Shown piece by piece: positions 1 to 6,190 of a stretch of DNA of 16,265 nt. Made by a program: the position numbers and the translations under genes. Where the stretch lies: contig JANDJZ010001125.1 in assembly GCA_027943245.1 (NCBI GenBank), positions 1 through 16,265 of the forward strand. The letters run 5' to 3'. The stretch comes from Acanthamoeba sp. SK_2022b (Eukaryota; Discosea; Longamoebia; Acanthamoebidae). Each line of letters begins with the position of its first letter. Position 1 is the first letter of the stretch. The notes below the pieces were generated by a model. It saw only the letters and a list, made by a program, of their open reading frames with translations, was not told where the DNA came from and ran no database searches.

Positions 1-140
1 CCTTCGATCTTGATGATCGCCGTGGTCCAACCATCCTCCGGCGGCCTGGAGCCGACGAAAACACGCTGGCGCCCTTGAGTGACTTCAGGCCCCATGAAGT
101 GGCGCAGCAAGCCCTGCGGACGACATTCAAACCAGGTCAT
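1..140 (-). CDS. Unidentified phage gene, 3' end outside window
   Basis: Reading from an ATG at 140, the frame stays open for about 47 codons to the left edge, so the 3' end is missing. The product starts MTWFECRPQG and continues with VTQGRQRVFVGSRPPEDGW. I do not recognise the family. The ATG overlaps the stop of the upstream endonuclease gene as TGATG, which supports translational coupling and the start choice. The residues (W, Y/F and R rich, few stops) look coding rather than random. It is probably a small accessory phage protein in the same transcript as the endonuclease. Confidence 0.5.
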   Translation of the reverse strand, partial: MTWFECRPQGLLRHFMGPEVTQGRQRVFVGSRPPEDGWTTAIIKIE

Positions 141-715
141 CAGCGCTTCCAATCCGCGCGTATGAACGCCGCTTCCAAGAATTTGGCCACCTTTGCCCAT
201 TCCTCACCGGCGCGCCCCGCCAGCGCCGCCTTACGCCGCACCTCGGCAAGCAGGAGTTCCCGGTCGAGGTATTCGACCAGTCGCGCATAATCGGCACGAC
301 GCTGATCGACGGCAGTCACAGCACGTTCGATCAGCCCGTTAATGTCCAGGGCGCCTTTCAGGCGATTGGCCCGGTCAGAGATGACGCGGGTGTTCCCGCG
401 AACATAACCGAGGGCTGGGCGTATGCGGTCAAGGGATGGCGAATAGGGCGACCGCATCTCGCCAATAACGAGCGGCACGCCCAAAGCGGGACAGATCGTA
501 GGTACAATGATGTCGCGCACCTCCAGATCGAACGGCAGTCCGCGACGGGCTGCACGCTGGCGGGCGCGACTATGGAGCGCGACGGCAGGGACCAGACGCC
601 GCTGGACCTTGAGATAGCGGCGCATGTACGCGGCGTTGCACGTTGCGCAGGCCGAGCGCTGAAGGCGTTTGCCGTGAATCGAGCAGGAAGGGTTGGGCGG
701 ATCGTAAATAGTCAT
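140..715 (-). CDS. HNH-type phage endonuclease-like protein
   Basis: A 191-residue protein with an N-terminal zinc-ribbon-like set (C11-x2-H14, C23-x2-C26), then C75 and a core reading SLDRI (94-98), GYVRGN (103-108), VIS (111-113) and RANRLK. This SLDRI...GYxxGNxxVIS pattern is typical of a group of small phage proteins annotated as HNH-like nucleases; the catalytic assignment rests on that resemblance and I cannot verify it. The C-terminal third is helical and charged. The ATG at 715 has GGAG six bases upstream. The gene is divergent from the XRE regulator across a 64-bp gap and is coupled to the next gene by a TGATG overlap. In phages such genes assist genome processing or behave as homing-type nucleases; which applies here is unknown. 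Confidence 0.7.
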   Translation of the reverse strand: MTIYDPPNPSCSIHGKRLQRSACATCNAAYMRRYLKVQRRLVPAVALHSRARQRAARRGLPFDLEVRDIIVPTICPALGVPLVIGEMRSPYSPSLDRIRPALGYVRGNTRVISDRANRLKGALDINGLIERAVTAVDQRRADYARLVEYLDRELLLAEVRRKAALAGRAGEEWAKVAKFLEAAFIRADWKR

Positions 716-779
716 TTAAGACTCCATCTTCAGAATGAGTCCACGAATTCAAACTTAGGCTAAAGAGTCAAATTGAATT
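716..779. promoter_or_regulatory. Divergent intergenic region with three GANTC sites
   Basis: This 64-bp gap separates the start codons of the minus-strand endonuclease gene and the plus-strand XRE regulator, so promoters for both are expected here. It is AT-richer than its surroundings and holds GACTC at 720-724, GAGTC at 737-741 and GAGTC at 765-769. The last two resemble the start of the repeat found behind the regulator gene. I see no convincing -35/-10 pair. A role as operator of the XRE protein is inference. Confidence 0.35.
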
Positions 780-1145
780 ATGAGCACCCCAAGGACGAAA
801 CCCGCCGATCACCCCACCGGCGCCCAGTTGCGGGCCGCCCGAGGATTGGTGAACATGTCTGTATTAGATCTGGCCGAGCGCACCGGACTGGCGCCGAACA
901 CGATCAAGCGCGCTGAGTCTGGCAATGGCCCCGCGCCAGTGAACACCGCAAACGCCAAACTGATGGTGTCCATCCTTCATTCAGCCGGGGTGATCTTCAT
1001 CCCAGCTTGGGCGGACTTGGGGTCTGGCGTGCGATTAGCGTCACCAGAACAACCCGCATTGGCGCGTCGGCGAACGAACGCCAAAACGGAAACCATGACT
1101 CCACAAAAGGAGTCACGAAATTCATCGGCGCCGCCCAAACCCTGA
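780..1145 (+). CDS. XRE-family helix-turn-helix regulator
   Basis: A 121-residue protein with an N-terminal HTH_3/XRE domain at about residues 12-70: GAQLRAARGLVNMSVLDLAERTG, then the recognition helix APNTIKRAESG. It is followed by a short conserved segment, AGVIFIPA...GVRL. This arrangement is common in small alphaproteobacterial regulators. After about residue 88 the tail is low in complexity (Arg, Thr, Lys, Pro), lacks a recognisable domain and makes the protein longer than typical relatives. The shine-dalgarno is weak (AAAGAG about 14 bases ahead), so a leaderless-like or weak start is possible. It probably acts as a DNA-binding repressor. Two GANTC motifs forming an inverted repeat lie inside its 3' end (1096-1115), and the GAGTCAC repeat array follows directly, so autoregulation through that array is possible but unproven. 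Confidence 0.8.
   Translation: MSTPRTKPADHPTGAQLRAARGLVNMSVLDLAERTGLAPNTIKRAESGNGPAPVNTANAKLMVSILHSAGVIFIPAWADLGSGVRLASPEQPALARRRTNAKTETMTPQKESRNSSAPPKP
1096..1115. repeat. Inverted repeat TGACTCC/GGAGTCA inside XRE 3' end
   Basis: TGACTCC at 1096-1102 and GGAGTCA at 1109-1115 are perfect 7-bp complements around the spacer ACAAAA. Each arm contains a GANTC site. The right arm is also the first member of the GAGTCAC repeat array that continues to 1489. Confidence 0.6.
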
Positions 1146-1495
1146 CGCAGCCTGAATTCAGGAGTCACTTTAGCACCAATCTATGGCTCCAGGGGTAACG
1201 TGGCTCCCTCTGGTCGAGTCACGATAGCCCAAAAGCGCCAGATCGACCGGCCGGCGCCTGGAAACGGGTGTTGAGCGCTCAAATCGGGGCAAATGAGGCG
1301 CGATTGTGGCGAAACGGGGTTTCGGAGGGGGAGTCACGTTAGCCGCCATAGGCAGGTTGGCGTTTTACTGATTTTATTGAACTTTTTCTCGGAATCGGGG
1401 GCGTTTTAGAGTCACGATTGCCGTTGTGCAGTGCAACAATGCGCGTGAAATGGGTAGGTCGAGGCGGACTGAACAGAGTCACGTTACCGTAGGCA
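1146..1495. repeat. Gene-free region with GAGTCACGWTWGCC repeat array
   Basis: These 350 bp between the XRE gene and the IS21 end have no credible gene. Direct copies of a motif close to GAGTCACGWTWGCC begin at 1162 (GAGTCACTTTAGCAC), 1216 (GAGTCACGATAGCC), 1331 (GAGTCACGTTAGCC), 1409 (GAGTCACGATTGCC) and 1476 (GAGTCACGTTACCG). A related copy at 1110 lies in the XRE gene. An inverted variant (TAACGTGGCTCC) sits at 1196-1207. Two perfect 12-bp palindromes are present, CCTGAATTCAGG at 1151-1162 and TTGAGCGCTCAA at 1271-1282, as well as an AT-rich run at 1364-1390. Spacing between copies is irregular (52, 54, 115, 78, 67 bp from 1110). The array could be operators, iterons of a replication or partition region, or a cluster of methylation-sensitive sites. 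Confidence 0.65.
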
Positions 1496-1522
1496 TGTGG
1501 ATCGGCGTGGAAAAGGGACCCC
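1496..1522 (+). repeat. IS21 left terminal repeat L1
   Basis: It starts TGTGGATCGGCGTGG and ends AAAAGGGACCCC. It differs from the right terminal repeat at only four positions (two adjacent pairs). It is the expected IstA binding and cleavage end. Confidence 0.85.
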
Positions 1523-1530
1523 GTTAGCGG

Positions 1531-1556
1531 TGTGATCGGCGTCGAATAAGGACCCC
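1531..1556 (+). repeat. IS21 left internal repeat L2
   Basis: This second copy of the end motif (TGTGATCGGCGTCG...AAGGACCCC) lies 8 bp inside L1. Multiple transposase-binding repeats at each end are characteristic of IS21. Confidence 0.75.
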
Positions 1557-1575
1557 TCATTCCTGAGGTCTAACG

Positions 1576-3123
1576 GTGGCGGCTTGGCGGATGTCAGGCG
1601 GCGAGTTCGGGATGTTGGTGTTGGAGACGGTGTTGAGGATTCGGCGCGAGTTTGCGTCCGGCAAGGCGATCAAAGCGATCGCGCGTGACCTTCGATTGTC
1701 GCGCAAGGTGGTGCGCAAGGCGATCCGGGAGCCGGATGCGGAGTTCGCCTATCGGCGGGCGGTGCAGCCGTTGCCGAGGCTGGCGCCGTTCCAGGCCAGG
1801 CTCGATGAGCTGCTGGAAGAGGACGAGGCGCGGCCGCGGCGCGAGAAGCTGCGGATGACGCGGGTTCATGACCTGCTGGTGCGCGAGGGGTTCGACGGGT
1901 CGTACGACGCGGTCCGGCGCTACGCGGCGGGGTGGCGGCTGAAGCGACGCCGGGGCGTGGCGGACGCGCCATCGTTCATCCCGCTGATGTTCCGGCCGGG
2001 CGAGGCCTACCAGTTCGACTGGAGCCACGAGGACGTGGAGATCGCGGGCAAGCCGATGCGGGTGAAGGTGGCGCACATGCGGCTGTGCGCCTCGCGGGCG
2101 ATCTATGTTCGGGCCTATCCGCGCGAGACCCAGGAGATGCTGTTCGACGCGCATGCGCGGGCGTTCGCCTTCTTCGGCGGCGTGCCGACGCGCGGGATCT
2201 ACGACAACATGAAGACGGCGGTGACGACGGTGTTCACGGGCAAGGACCGGGTGTTCAACCGGCGCTTCCTGGTCATGGCGAGCCACTACATGGTGGAGCC
2301 GACGGCCTGCTCCCCGGCGGCGGGCTGGGAGAAGGGCCAGGTCGAACACCAGGTCCAGACGGCCCGGGGACGGTTCTTCCAGCCGCGCCTGCGCTTCACC
2401 AGCCTGGAGGAGCTGAACGGCTGGCTGGAGGCGGAGTGCCGGCGCTGGGGCGAGCTGCGTCAGCACCCCGAGCAGAAAGAGCTGACGGTTGCTCAGGCCC
2501 TGGCCGCCGAGCGGCCGGCGCTGCAGCCGATGCTGGGCCCGTTCGACGGCTTCCACGAGAGCGAGCACGCGGTGACGGGGACCTGCCTGATCAGCTTCGA
2601 CCGTAACCGCTACTCGGTGATGGCGAAGGCCGGGCGCCGTACGGTGCAGGTCCGCGCCTATGCCGACCGGATCGTCGTGCGCTGCGAGGGTGAGGTCGTC
2701 GCCGACCATCGCCGGTTCTTCGGTCGTGACCGGACCCTCTACGATCCCTGGCACTACCTCCCGGTGCTGGCGACCAAGCCCGGAGCCCTGCGCAATGGCG
2801 CGCCGTTCCAGGACTGGGAGTTGCCGCCGGGGCTGGCCCGCCTGAGGCGCAAGCTGGGTGCGGGCGACGAAGCCGATCGCCGGTTCGTGCGGGTTCTGGC
2901 GGCGGTGCTGGAAGACGGCCTGGAGCCGGTCGAGGCCGCGGCGCGCGAGGCGCTCGCCGCCGGGACCGTCAGCGACGACGTCATCCTCAACATCCTGGCG
3001 CGCCGGCGCGAACCGCCCCGGCCGCTGAGCATCGTCACGCCCGATGACCTGGCGCTGCGGCATCCGCCTCTGGCGGACTGCGACCGCTACGACAGCTTGC
3101 GAGGCATGCATGCAGCGGCATGA
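1576..3123 (+). CDS. istA: IS21-family transposase IstA
   Basis: A 515-residue DDE transposase of the usual IS21 length. The N-terminal HTH (about 24-52: [20 protein letters not shown]) recognises the ends. The RNase H-like core carries D148 (QFDWS), D210 (YDNMKTAV) and E257 (WEKGQVE). A C-terminal beta-rich domain follows (SFDRNRYSV...YADRIVV). The GTG at 1576 has TGAGG seven bases upstream and is preferred; an ATG at 1591 or 1612 ([14 protein letters not shown], a common IstA beginning) is possible. The 3' end overlaps istB by 14 bp, which suggests coupled translation. IstA cuts and joins the element ends with help from the IstB ATPase. No frameshift or missing catalytic residue is seen. 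Confidence 0.95.
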   Translation: MAAWRMSGGEFGMLVLETVLRIRREFASGKAIKAIARDLRLSRKVVRKAIREPDAEFAYRRAVQPLPRLAPFQARLDELLEEDEARPRREKLRMTRVHDLLVREGFDGSYDAVRRYAAGWRLKRRRGVADAPSFIPLMFRPGEAYQFDWSHEDVEIAGKPMRVKVAHMRLCASRAIYVRAYPRETQEMLFDAHARAFAFFGGVPTRGIYDNMKTAVTTVFTGKDRVFNRRFLVMASHYMVEPTACSPAAGWEKGQVEHQVQTARGRFFQPRLRFTSLEELNGWLEAECRRWGELRQHPEQKELTVAQALAAERPALQPMLGPFDGFHESEHAVTGTCLISFDRNRYSVMAKAGRRTVQVRAYADRIVVRCEGEVVADHRRFFGRDRTLYDPWHYLPVLATKPGALRNGAPFQDWELPPGLARLRRKLGAGDEADRRFVRVLAAVLEDGLEPVEAAAREALAAGTVSDDVILNILARRREPPRPLSIVTPDDLALRHPPLADCDRYDSLRGMHAAA

Positions 3124-3838
3124 GATGATGGCGGCCCTGACCGGCCTGGGCCTCAAGGGCATGGCCGGAGCCTTCGACGAGGCGGTCACCACGGGCCTGC
3201 AGCGCAAGCGCACGACCATGGAGATCCTCGCCGACCTGCTGCGCGCCGAGACGACCCACCGGCATGCGGCTTCCATCCGTTACCGGATGGCGGCGGCCAG
3301 GCTGCCCGCCGTGAAGGACCTCGACGCCTTCGTGTTCGACGACACGCCGATCAACGAGGGGCTGGTGCGCTCGCTTCACAGCGGCGCCTTCCTGGCGAAC
3401 CGGCGCAACATCGTGCTGGTCGGCGGGACCGGCACGGGCAAGACCCACCTGGCCACCGCCATCATCGCCAACGTCGTGCGGGCCGGGGCGCGTGGCCGGT
3501 ACTTCAACACCGTCGACCTGGTGAACCGCCTCGAGGAGGAGACCCGCCTGGGCAAGGCCGGTGCGCTGGCTGCTCACCTCTGCCGCCTCGACGTCGTGGT
3601 CCTCGACGAGCTTGGCTACCTGCCGTTCGCCCGCTCGGGCGGCCAGCTGCTGTTCCACCTGATCAGCAAGCTCTACGAGCGGACCTCGGTGATCGTCACG
3701 ACCAACCTCGCCTTCGGCGAATGGCCGACCGTGTTCGGCGATCCCAAGATGACCACGGCCCTGCTCGACCGCATCACCCACCACTGCGACATCGTCGAGA
3801 CCGGCAACGACAGCTGGCGCTTCAAACACCGCAGCTAA
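3110..3838 (+). CDS. istB: IS21-family helper ATPase IstB
   Basis: A 242-residue AAA+ ATPase related to DnaC. It has Walker A GGTGTGKT (105-112) and Walker [10 protein letters not shown] (162-170), followed by a sensor-like VIVTTNLAF and the family-typical [17 protein letters not shown] stretch. The ATG at 3110 has GAGG five bases upstream and lies inside the end of istA, in another frame; the open frame continues upstream of 3110 but only as overlap with istA. IstB assists IstA in target selection and strand transfer, acting in the cytoplasm on DNA. The length is normal and the frame is intact. Confidence 0.95.
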   Translation: MQRHEMMAALTGLGLKGMAGAFDEAVTTGLQRKRTTMEILADLLRAETTHRHAASIRYRMAAARLPAVKDLDAFVFDDTPINEGLVRSLHSGAFLANRRNIVLVGGTGTGKTHLATAIIANVVRAGARGRYFNTVDLVNRLEEETRLGKAGALAAHLCRLDVVVLDELGYLPFARSGGQLLFHLISKLYERTSVIVTTNLAFGEWPTVFGDPKMTTALLDRITHHCDIVETGNDSWRFKHRS

Positions 3839-3858
3839 CCCTCCACGAAGAACGCCAG

Positions 3859-3911
3859 GCGAGGGTTGAGCCTCCGGTCGGGCTACGCCCTCCCTACGCC
3901 CCAACCCTCGC
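3859..3911. repeat. 10-bp inverted repeat after istB, possible terminator
   Basis: GCGAGGGTTG (3859-3868) and CAACCCTCGC (3902-3911) are perfect complements separated by 33 bases. The loop itself contains a small GGGC/GCCC hairpin. It lies just after istB and before the right-end repeats. There is no T-run, so intrinsic termination is uncertain; it may instead shield the element from outside transcription. Confidence 0.45.
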
Positions 3912-3949
3912 AAGCGGTGCGCTCGTGACGTCCATCCCGAACCTCAAAA

Positions 3950-3973
3950 GGGGGTCCCTATTGCACGCCGATA
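3950..3973 (-). repeat. IS21 right internal repeat R2
   Basis: Read on the minus strand it is TATCGGCGTGCAATAGGGACC followed by CCC, an internal copy of the terminal repeat directly next to R1. Confidence 0.7.
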
Positions 3974-4001
3974 GGGGGTCCCTTTTAGACGCCGATTGAC
4001 A
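3974..4001 (-). repeat. IS21 right terminal repeat R1 with outward TTGACA
   Basis: On the minus strand it starts TGTCAATCGGCGTC and ends AAAAGGGACCCCC, matching L1. On the plus strand its last six bases (3996-4001) are TTGACA, a perfect -35 hexamer pointing out of the element. Outward -35 boxes at the right end are known for IS21. I see no -10 box 16-18 bp further on. Confidence 0.85.
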
Positions 4002-4047
4002 ACCACCCCCACGATGAAGGCCGCAGCTGCGGCCGATAGCCAGGCGA

Positions 4048-4446
4048 TCATGGTCTGTCTCCTTCGCGGTTGCCCCCCGTGATGATGACCCCGCCGACCT
4101 GGATGCGGACCAGCGACAGCGGATCGCGACTGTAACGGGCCACCGCCTGCACCAGGCCGGACAGCAGGACCATGCCGAAGGTGCCGGAGACGAAGCCCAC
4201 AAACCCGACCATCTGGACCGGCAAGGGCCCTTCTCCGGGCCAGAAGTGATCGGCCACCGCGACCATGGCCGGGGCGACCCACAGAACCGAGGCCAGACCG
4301 GCCGCGACCGACAGCAGCTTGCCGCGAACCGTCAGCTTTTCGCCGAACGCCATGCTCAGGATCGCGCCCGCGAACCCAGGCACATAGGGGCCGATCAGAC
4401 GTACAAAATCAGCCAGCGCCCCCGAGGGCGGCGGAGTATCAGCCAT
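4048..4446 (-). CDS. Holin-like phage membrane protein
   Basis: A 132-residue protein with a short soluble N-terminus (MADTPPPSGAL) and about three membrane segments: near 19-33 (YVPGFAGAILSMAFG), 44-66 (LSVAAGLASVLWVAPAMVAVA) and 79-104 (MVGFVGFVSGTFGMVLLSGLV). The tail is charged and soluble. Size, topology and place at the end of a tail operon match phage holins, which permeabilise the inner membrane at lysis, but no signature motif fixes the family. The ATG at 4446 has GAGAGGGG just upstream. It is coupled by ATGA to the truncated membrane gene that follows. An unrelated phage membrane protein is the main alternative. Confidence 0.7.
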   Translation of the reverse strand: MADTPPPSGALADFVRLIGPYVPGFAGAILSMAFGEKLTVRGKLLSVAAGLASVLWVAPAMVAVADHFWPGEGPLPVQMVGFVGFVSGTFGMVLLSGLVQAVARYSRDPLSLVRIQVGGVIITGGNREGDRP

Positions 4447-4470
4447 GACGGCCCCTCTCTCAGATTGTTT

Positions 4471-4905
4471 TTAAGCTTCAGGCGCCGCAGCTGCTTCAGA
4501 AGTCTCTGGAGCGTCCGGCCATGTGACGTCTTCCGGCGTCGAACAGGTTTCGGTGATGTCGCGCAGAGCCTGTCGGTAGGCCGCCCATGCCGTCTTCAAC
4601 GCCGGACTGAGCGGAACATCCGGCATCTGGGTCCAGTCACAGGCCGTCAATCGGGCCTGCCGCAGCGCACGGACATGATTGCCGACCTCGCAGTCCTCAC
4701 CCCATGAGGCCAGAGGCGGCTCACGCGCCGCCGCCTCCTCACGGTCGATGGCCGAAAAACAGATCCAGCAACACCAATCATCTGCAATCTGAGCATATGC
4801 TCTGGCGTCATACACCGCCTTTGCCGACGTCGTGCGACCGCAGCCGCAGACCACCTCTGTTTCAGTGGTCAGTTCCAAATGCTCGTAGAGCGACAACCTG
4901 GTCAT
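4471..4905 (-). CDS. Phage tail assembly chaperone-like protein
   Basis: A 144-residue protein. Its C-terminal half, R-x2-RL-x2-CDWTQMPDVPLS (84-100) then WAAYRQALRDIT (107-118) and VTWPDAP, is the hallmark of the phage tail assembly chaperone family (Phage_tail_APC, PF16778), found beside tail fibre genes and thought to help fibre folding or assembly. The N-terminal half is unusual: it carries C20-G-C22-G and C45-C46-x2-C49, which may be a metal site fused to the chaperone domain. The C-terminus is Ala/Glu rich. The start at 4905 overlaps the stop of the upstream gene by ATGA and has GTGAGG upstream, so the start is well supported. Confidence 0.8.
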   Translation of the reverse strand: MTRLSLYEHLELTTETEVVCGCGRTTSAKAVYDARAYAQIADDWCCWICFSAIDREEAAAREPPLASWGEDCEVGNHVRALRQARLTACDWTQMPDVPLSPALKTAWAAYRQALRDITETCSTPEDVTWPDAPETSEAAAAPEA

Positions 4906-5150
4906 TGCGGCCTCACCGTCACACGCGTTTTCTGACCGTTGGGGGTGGCGGATCGGACGCTGGACCCAGCAGCTTGGGACTGCCAGGTGAACGGTCCAAT
5001 GGTACTCAAAGAAGCTGTGCGCTGAAGTCCCTCGCTTGGATTTTCCATACCGATGGCGATGGCTTGAACACCCGACCCAAGCTGAACATTCCCATCAGCG
5101 GTCCAGTTCGCATAAGCAGTAATGTTCGAACTGCTGGGGTTATCAGCCAC
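4902..5150 (-). CDS. Small phage tail-tip protein, start uncertain
   Basis: An 82-residue product using a GTG at 5150: it begins VADNPSSSNITAYANW and runs to TRVTVRPQ. It is rich in Ser, Thr, Gly and Asn, fits a beta-structured virion surface protein and has no family I recognise. It lies between the fibre gene and the chaperone and is coupled to the latter by ATGA. The frame stays open upstream of 5150, through residues reading VGFLPYSWWT, to the stop of the fibre gene at 5202-5204, with no ATG, GTG or TTG in between. The true N-terminus may therefore be longer and reached through an indel, or this may be the C-terminal end of the fibre protein. Confidence 0.6.
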   Translation of the reverse strand: MADNPSSSNITAYANWTADGNVQLGSGVQAIAIGMENPSEGLQRTASLSTIGPFTWQSQAAGSSVRSATPNGQKTRVTVRPQ

Positions 5151-5201
5151 CGTCCACCAAGAGTATGGTAAGAAGCCAACCCTTGACCAGGAACGTTTTC
5201 T

Positions 5202-6129
5202 TCACGTAAACGAAACCGATCCGAAGCCCTCGTAGTCCATCATCTGGTTTCGAGGCGGAACACGGAAAGAGGTCGATCCAGAGGCCATCAGATAGTACGT
5301 TCCGTCAGAGGACTCTGGCTTAGACCCGAGATCGAAGTAACGCATCGGGACTGAACCGATGACGCCCTGAGTTCCCGTCCCCGTAATCGTCTGCTGCCCT
5401 GTCGCACCCGGTACGTTGATCTTCGCCCGCATCGTGAAACCGGTGGGGGTCAGATTTTCAGCACGGACATCGTAGGTTTCACCCGCGTTGAGCGGCGCAA
5501 GGTTGTTCATGGCGAACGACAGCGCGGGAAGCCCGCCCAGGTCCGTGCCGAAGTTTACGACCGCACCATCAGCGGCATCGAAATCGACAGGGCGTAGCGC
5601 AACTGGCCAGCCCTGCCCGTTACCCAGGCGAATGTATGCGCCAGCCTGTAAGCCGCCCGTGAAGACCGCGTTTCCGTTCTGGACCAGCATGGCGAGCCGC
5701 CAGTCGTCACCCTGCGGGTTATAGAGCGAGATCGTTTTCGCGCCGATGCCAACGTCAGACGTTGGCGTTCCGTCTGCGTTTTCAGCTTGAGCGCGGATGA
5801 AGCTGTTCGCGCCGGGAACCGATGGAGCGACGGCCCAAGTGGCTTTCAGGTTGCCAGCCTTGGAGATCACCTGTTCGATCATGGACAGGCGAGCAGCATT
5901 CGGCGTGTCAGCGGTGCCGGGCTTTCTCCATGCGGGGATAGCCGTCACGCCGGGAGCGACACGGTTCAATGCCGGTTGGAACAGGGCCATGTCACCAAAA
6001 GCGGTCGAGGCCGCTTCCACCCGCATGTAGATTTCGCAGCCGAGATATCCGTCTTCGGGAATGTCGATGAACGCGCCGACCGTTATGTAGTTCGTTGGTG
6101 CCAGAGGTCCATTCGGACTGGCGTCGGTA
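5202..6129 (-). CDS. Tail tip/fibre protein, 3' part after IS insertion
   Basis: About 309 codons of phage sequence downstream of the IS; an ATG at 6143 exists only because the IS end supplies it, so an independent protein is unlikely. The region reads TDASPNGPLAPTNYITVG, then IDIPEDGYLGCEIYMRVEAA, a central segment with SMIEQVISKAGNLKATW and later IRLGNGQGWPVALRPVDFD, and a beta-rich end (TFRVPP-like, MMDYEGFGSVSFT). The central part resembles DUF1983-type C-terminal domains of J proteins. It should follow the fragment that ends at 6960. Removing the IS and one target copy (831 bp) does not bring the two frames together, so one further base change lies at or near the junction. Confidence 0.7.
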
Positions 6130-6190
6130 GGCTCAGGACCCATTGATGTGATGTGCTCGATCTGATTCAGGCTCTGTAAGGAGACTGGAT

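Larger units (their letters stand above)
1496..4001 (+). mobile_element. IS21-family insertion sequence, complete
   Basis: A 2506-bp element bounded by inverted ends that begin TGT: the left end at 1496-1522 and the right end at 3974-4001 match at 23 of 27 positions. A second, internal copy of the repeat lies at each end, as is usual for IS21 elements. It encodes istA and istB in overlapping frames. Both frames are intact, so the element could be active. I find no direct target duplication in the flanking bases (…GTAGGCA on the left, ACCACCCC… on the right), which is unusual because IS21 elements normally create 4-8 bp duplications. Confidence 0.93.
3944..4051 (-). pseudogene. Small membrane protein cut off by IS21
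   Basis: The ATG at 4051 overlaps the holin-like stop as ATGA. The first 17 or so residues (MIAWLSAAAAAFIVGVV) form a membrane segment; after 4001 the frame continues into the IS21 end and stops at 3944, giving a hybrid 35-residue product. The native C-terminus is lost. Position after a holin-like gene and the single hydrophobic N-terminus suggest a lysis-cassette protein (second holin, antiholin or spanin-like), but too little remains to identify it. Confidence 0.6.

Noticed and set aside
977..1198. Short open frames on both strands over the XRE 3' end
   Set aside because: They are shadows of the XRE gene with no start-site support and no recognisable content.
1339..1560. 73-codon minus-strand frame across the IS21 left end
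   Set aside because: It spans the IS boundary and the repeat array, has no domain and its start lies within IS terminal repeats.
1594..3276. 560-codon open frame on the minus strand opposite istA
   Set aside because: It is the antisense of istA in high-GC DNA. The residues are Arg/His/Pro rich with no domain, while istA has its full DDE domain.
3839..3930. Rho-independent terminator after istB
   Set aside because: The 10-bp stem is real, but the loop is long and no T-run follows, so it is reported only as an inverted repeat.
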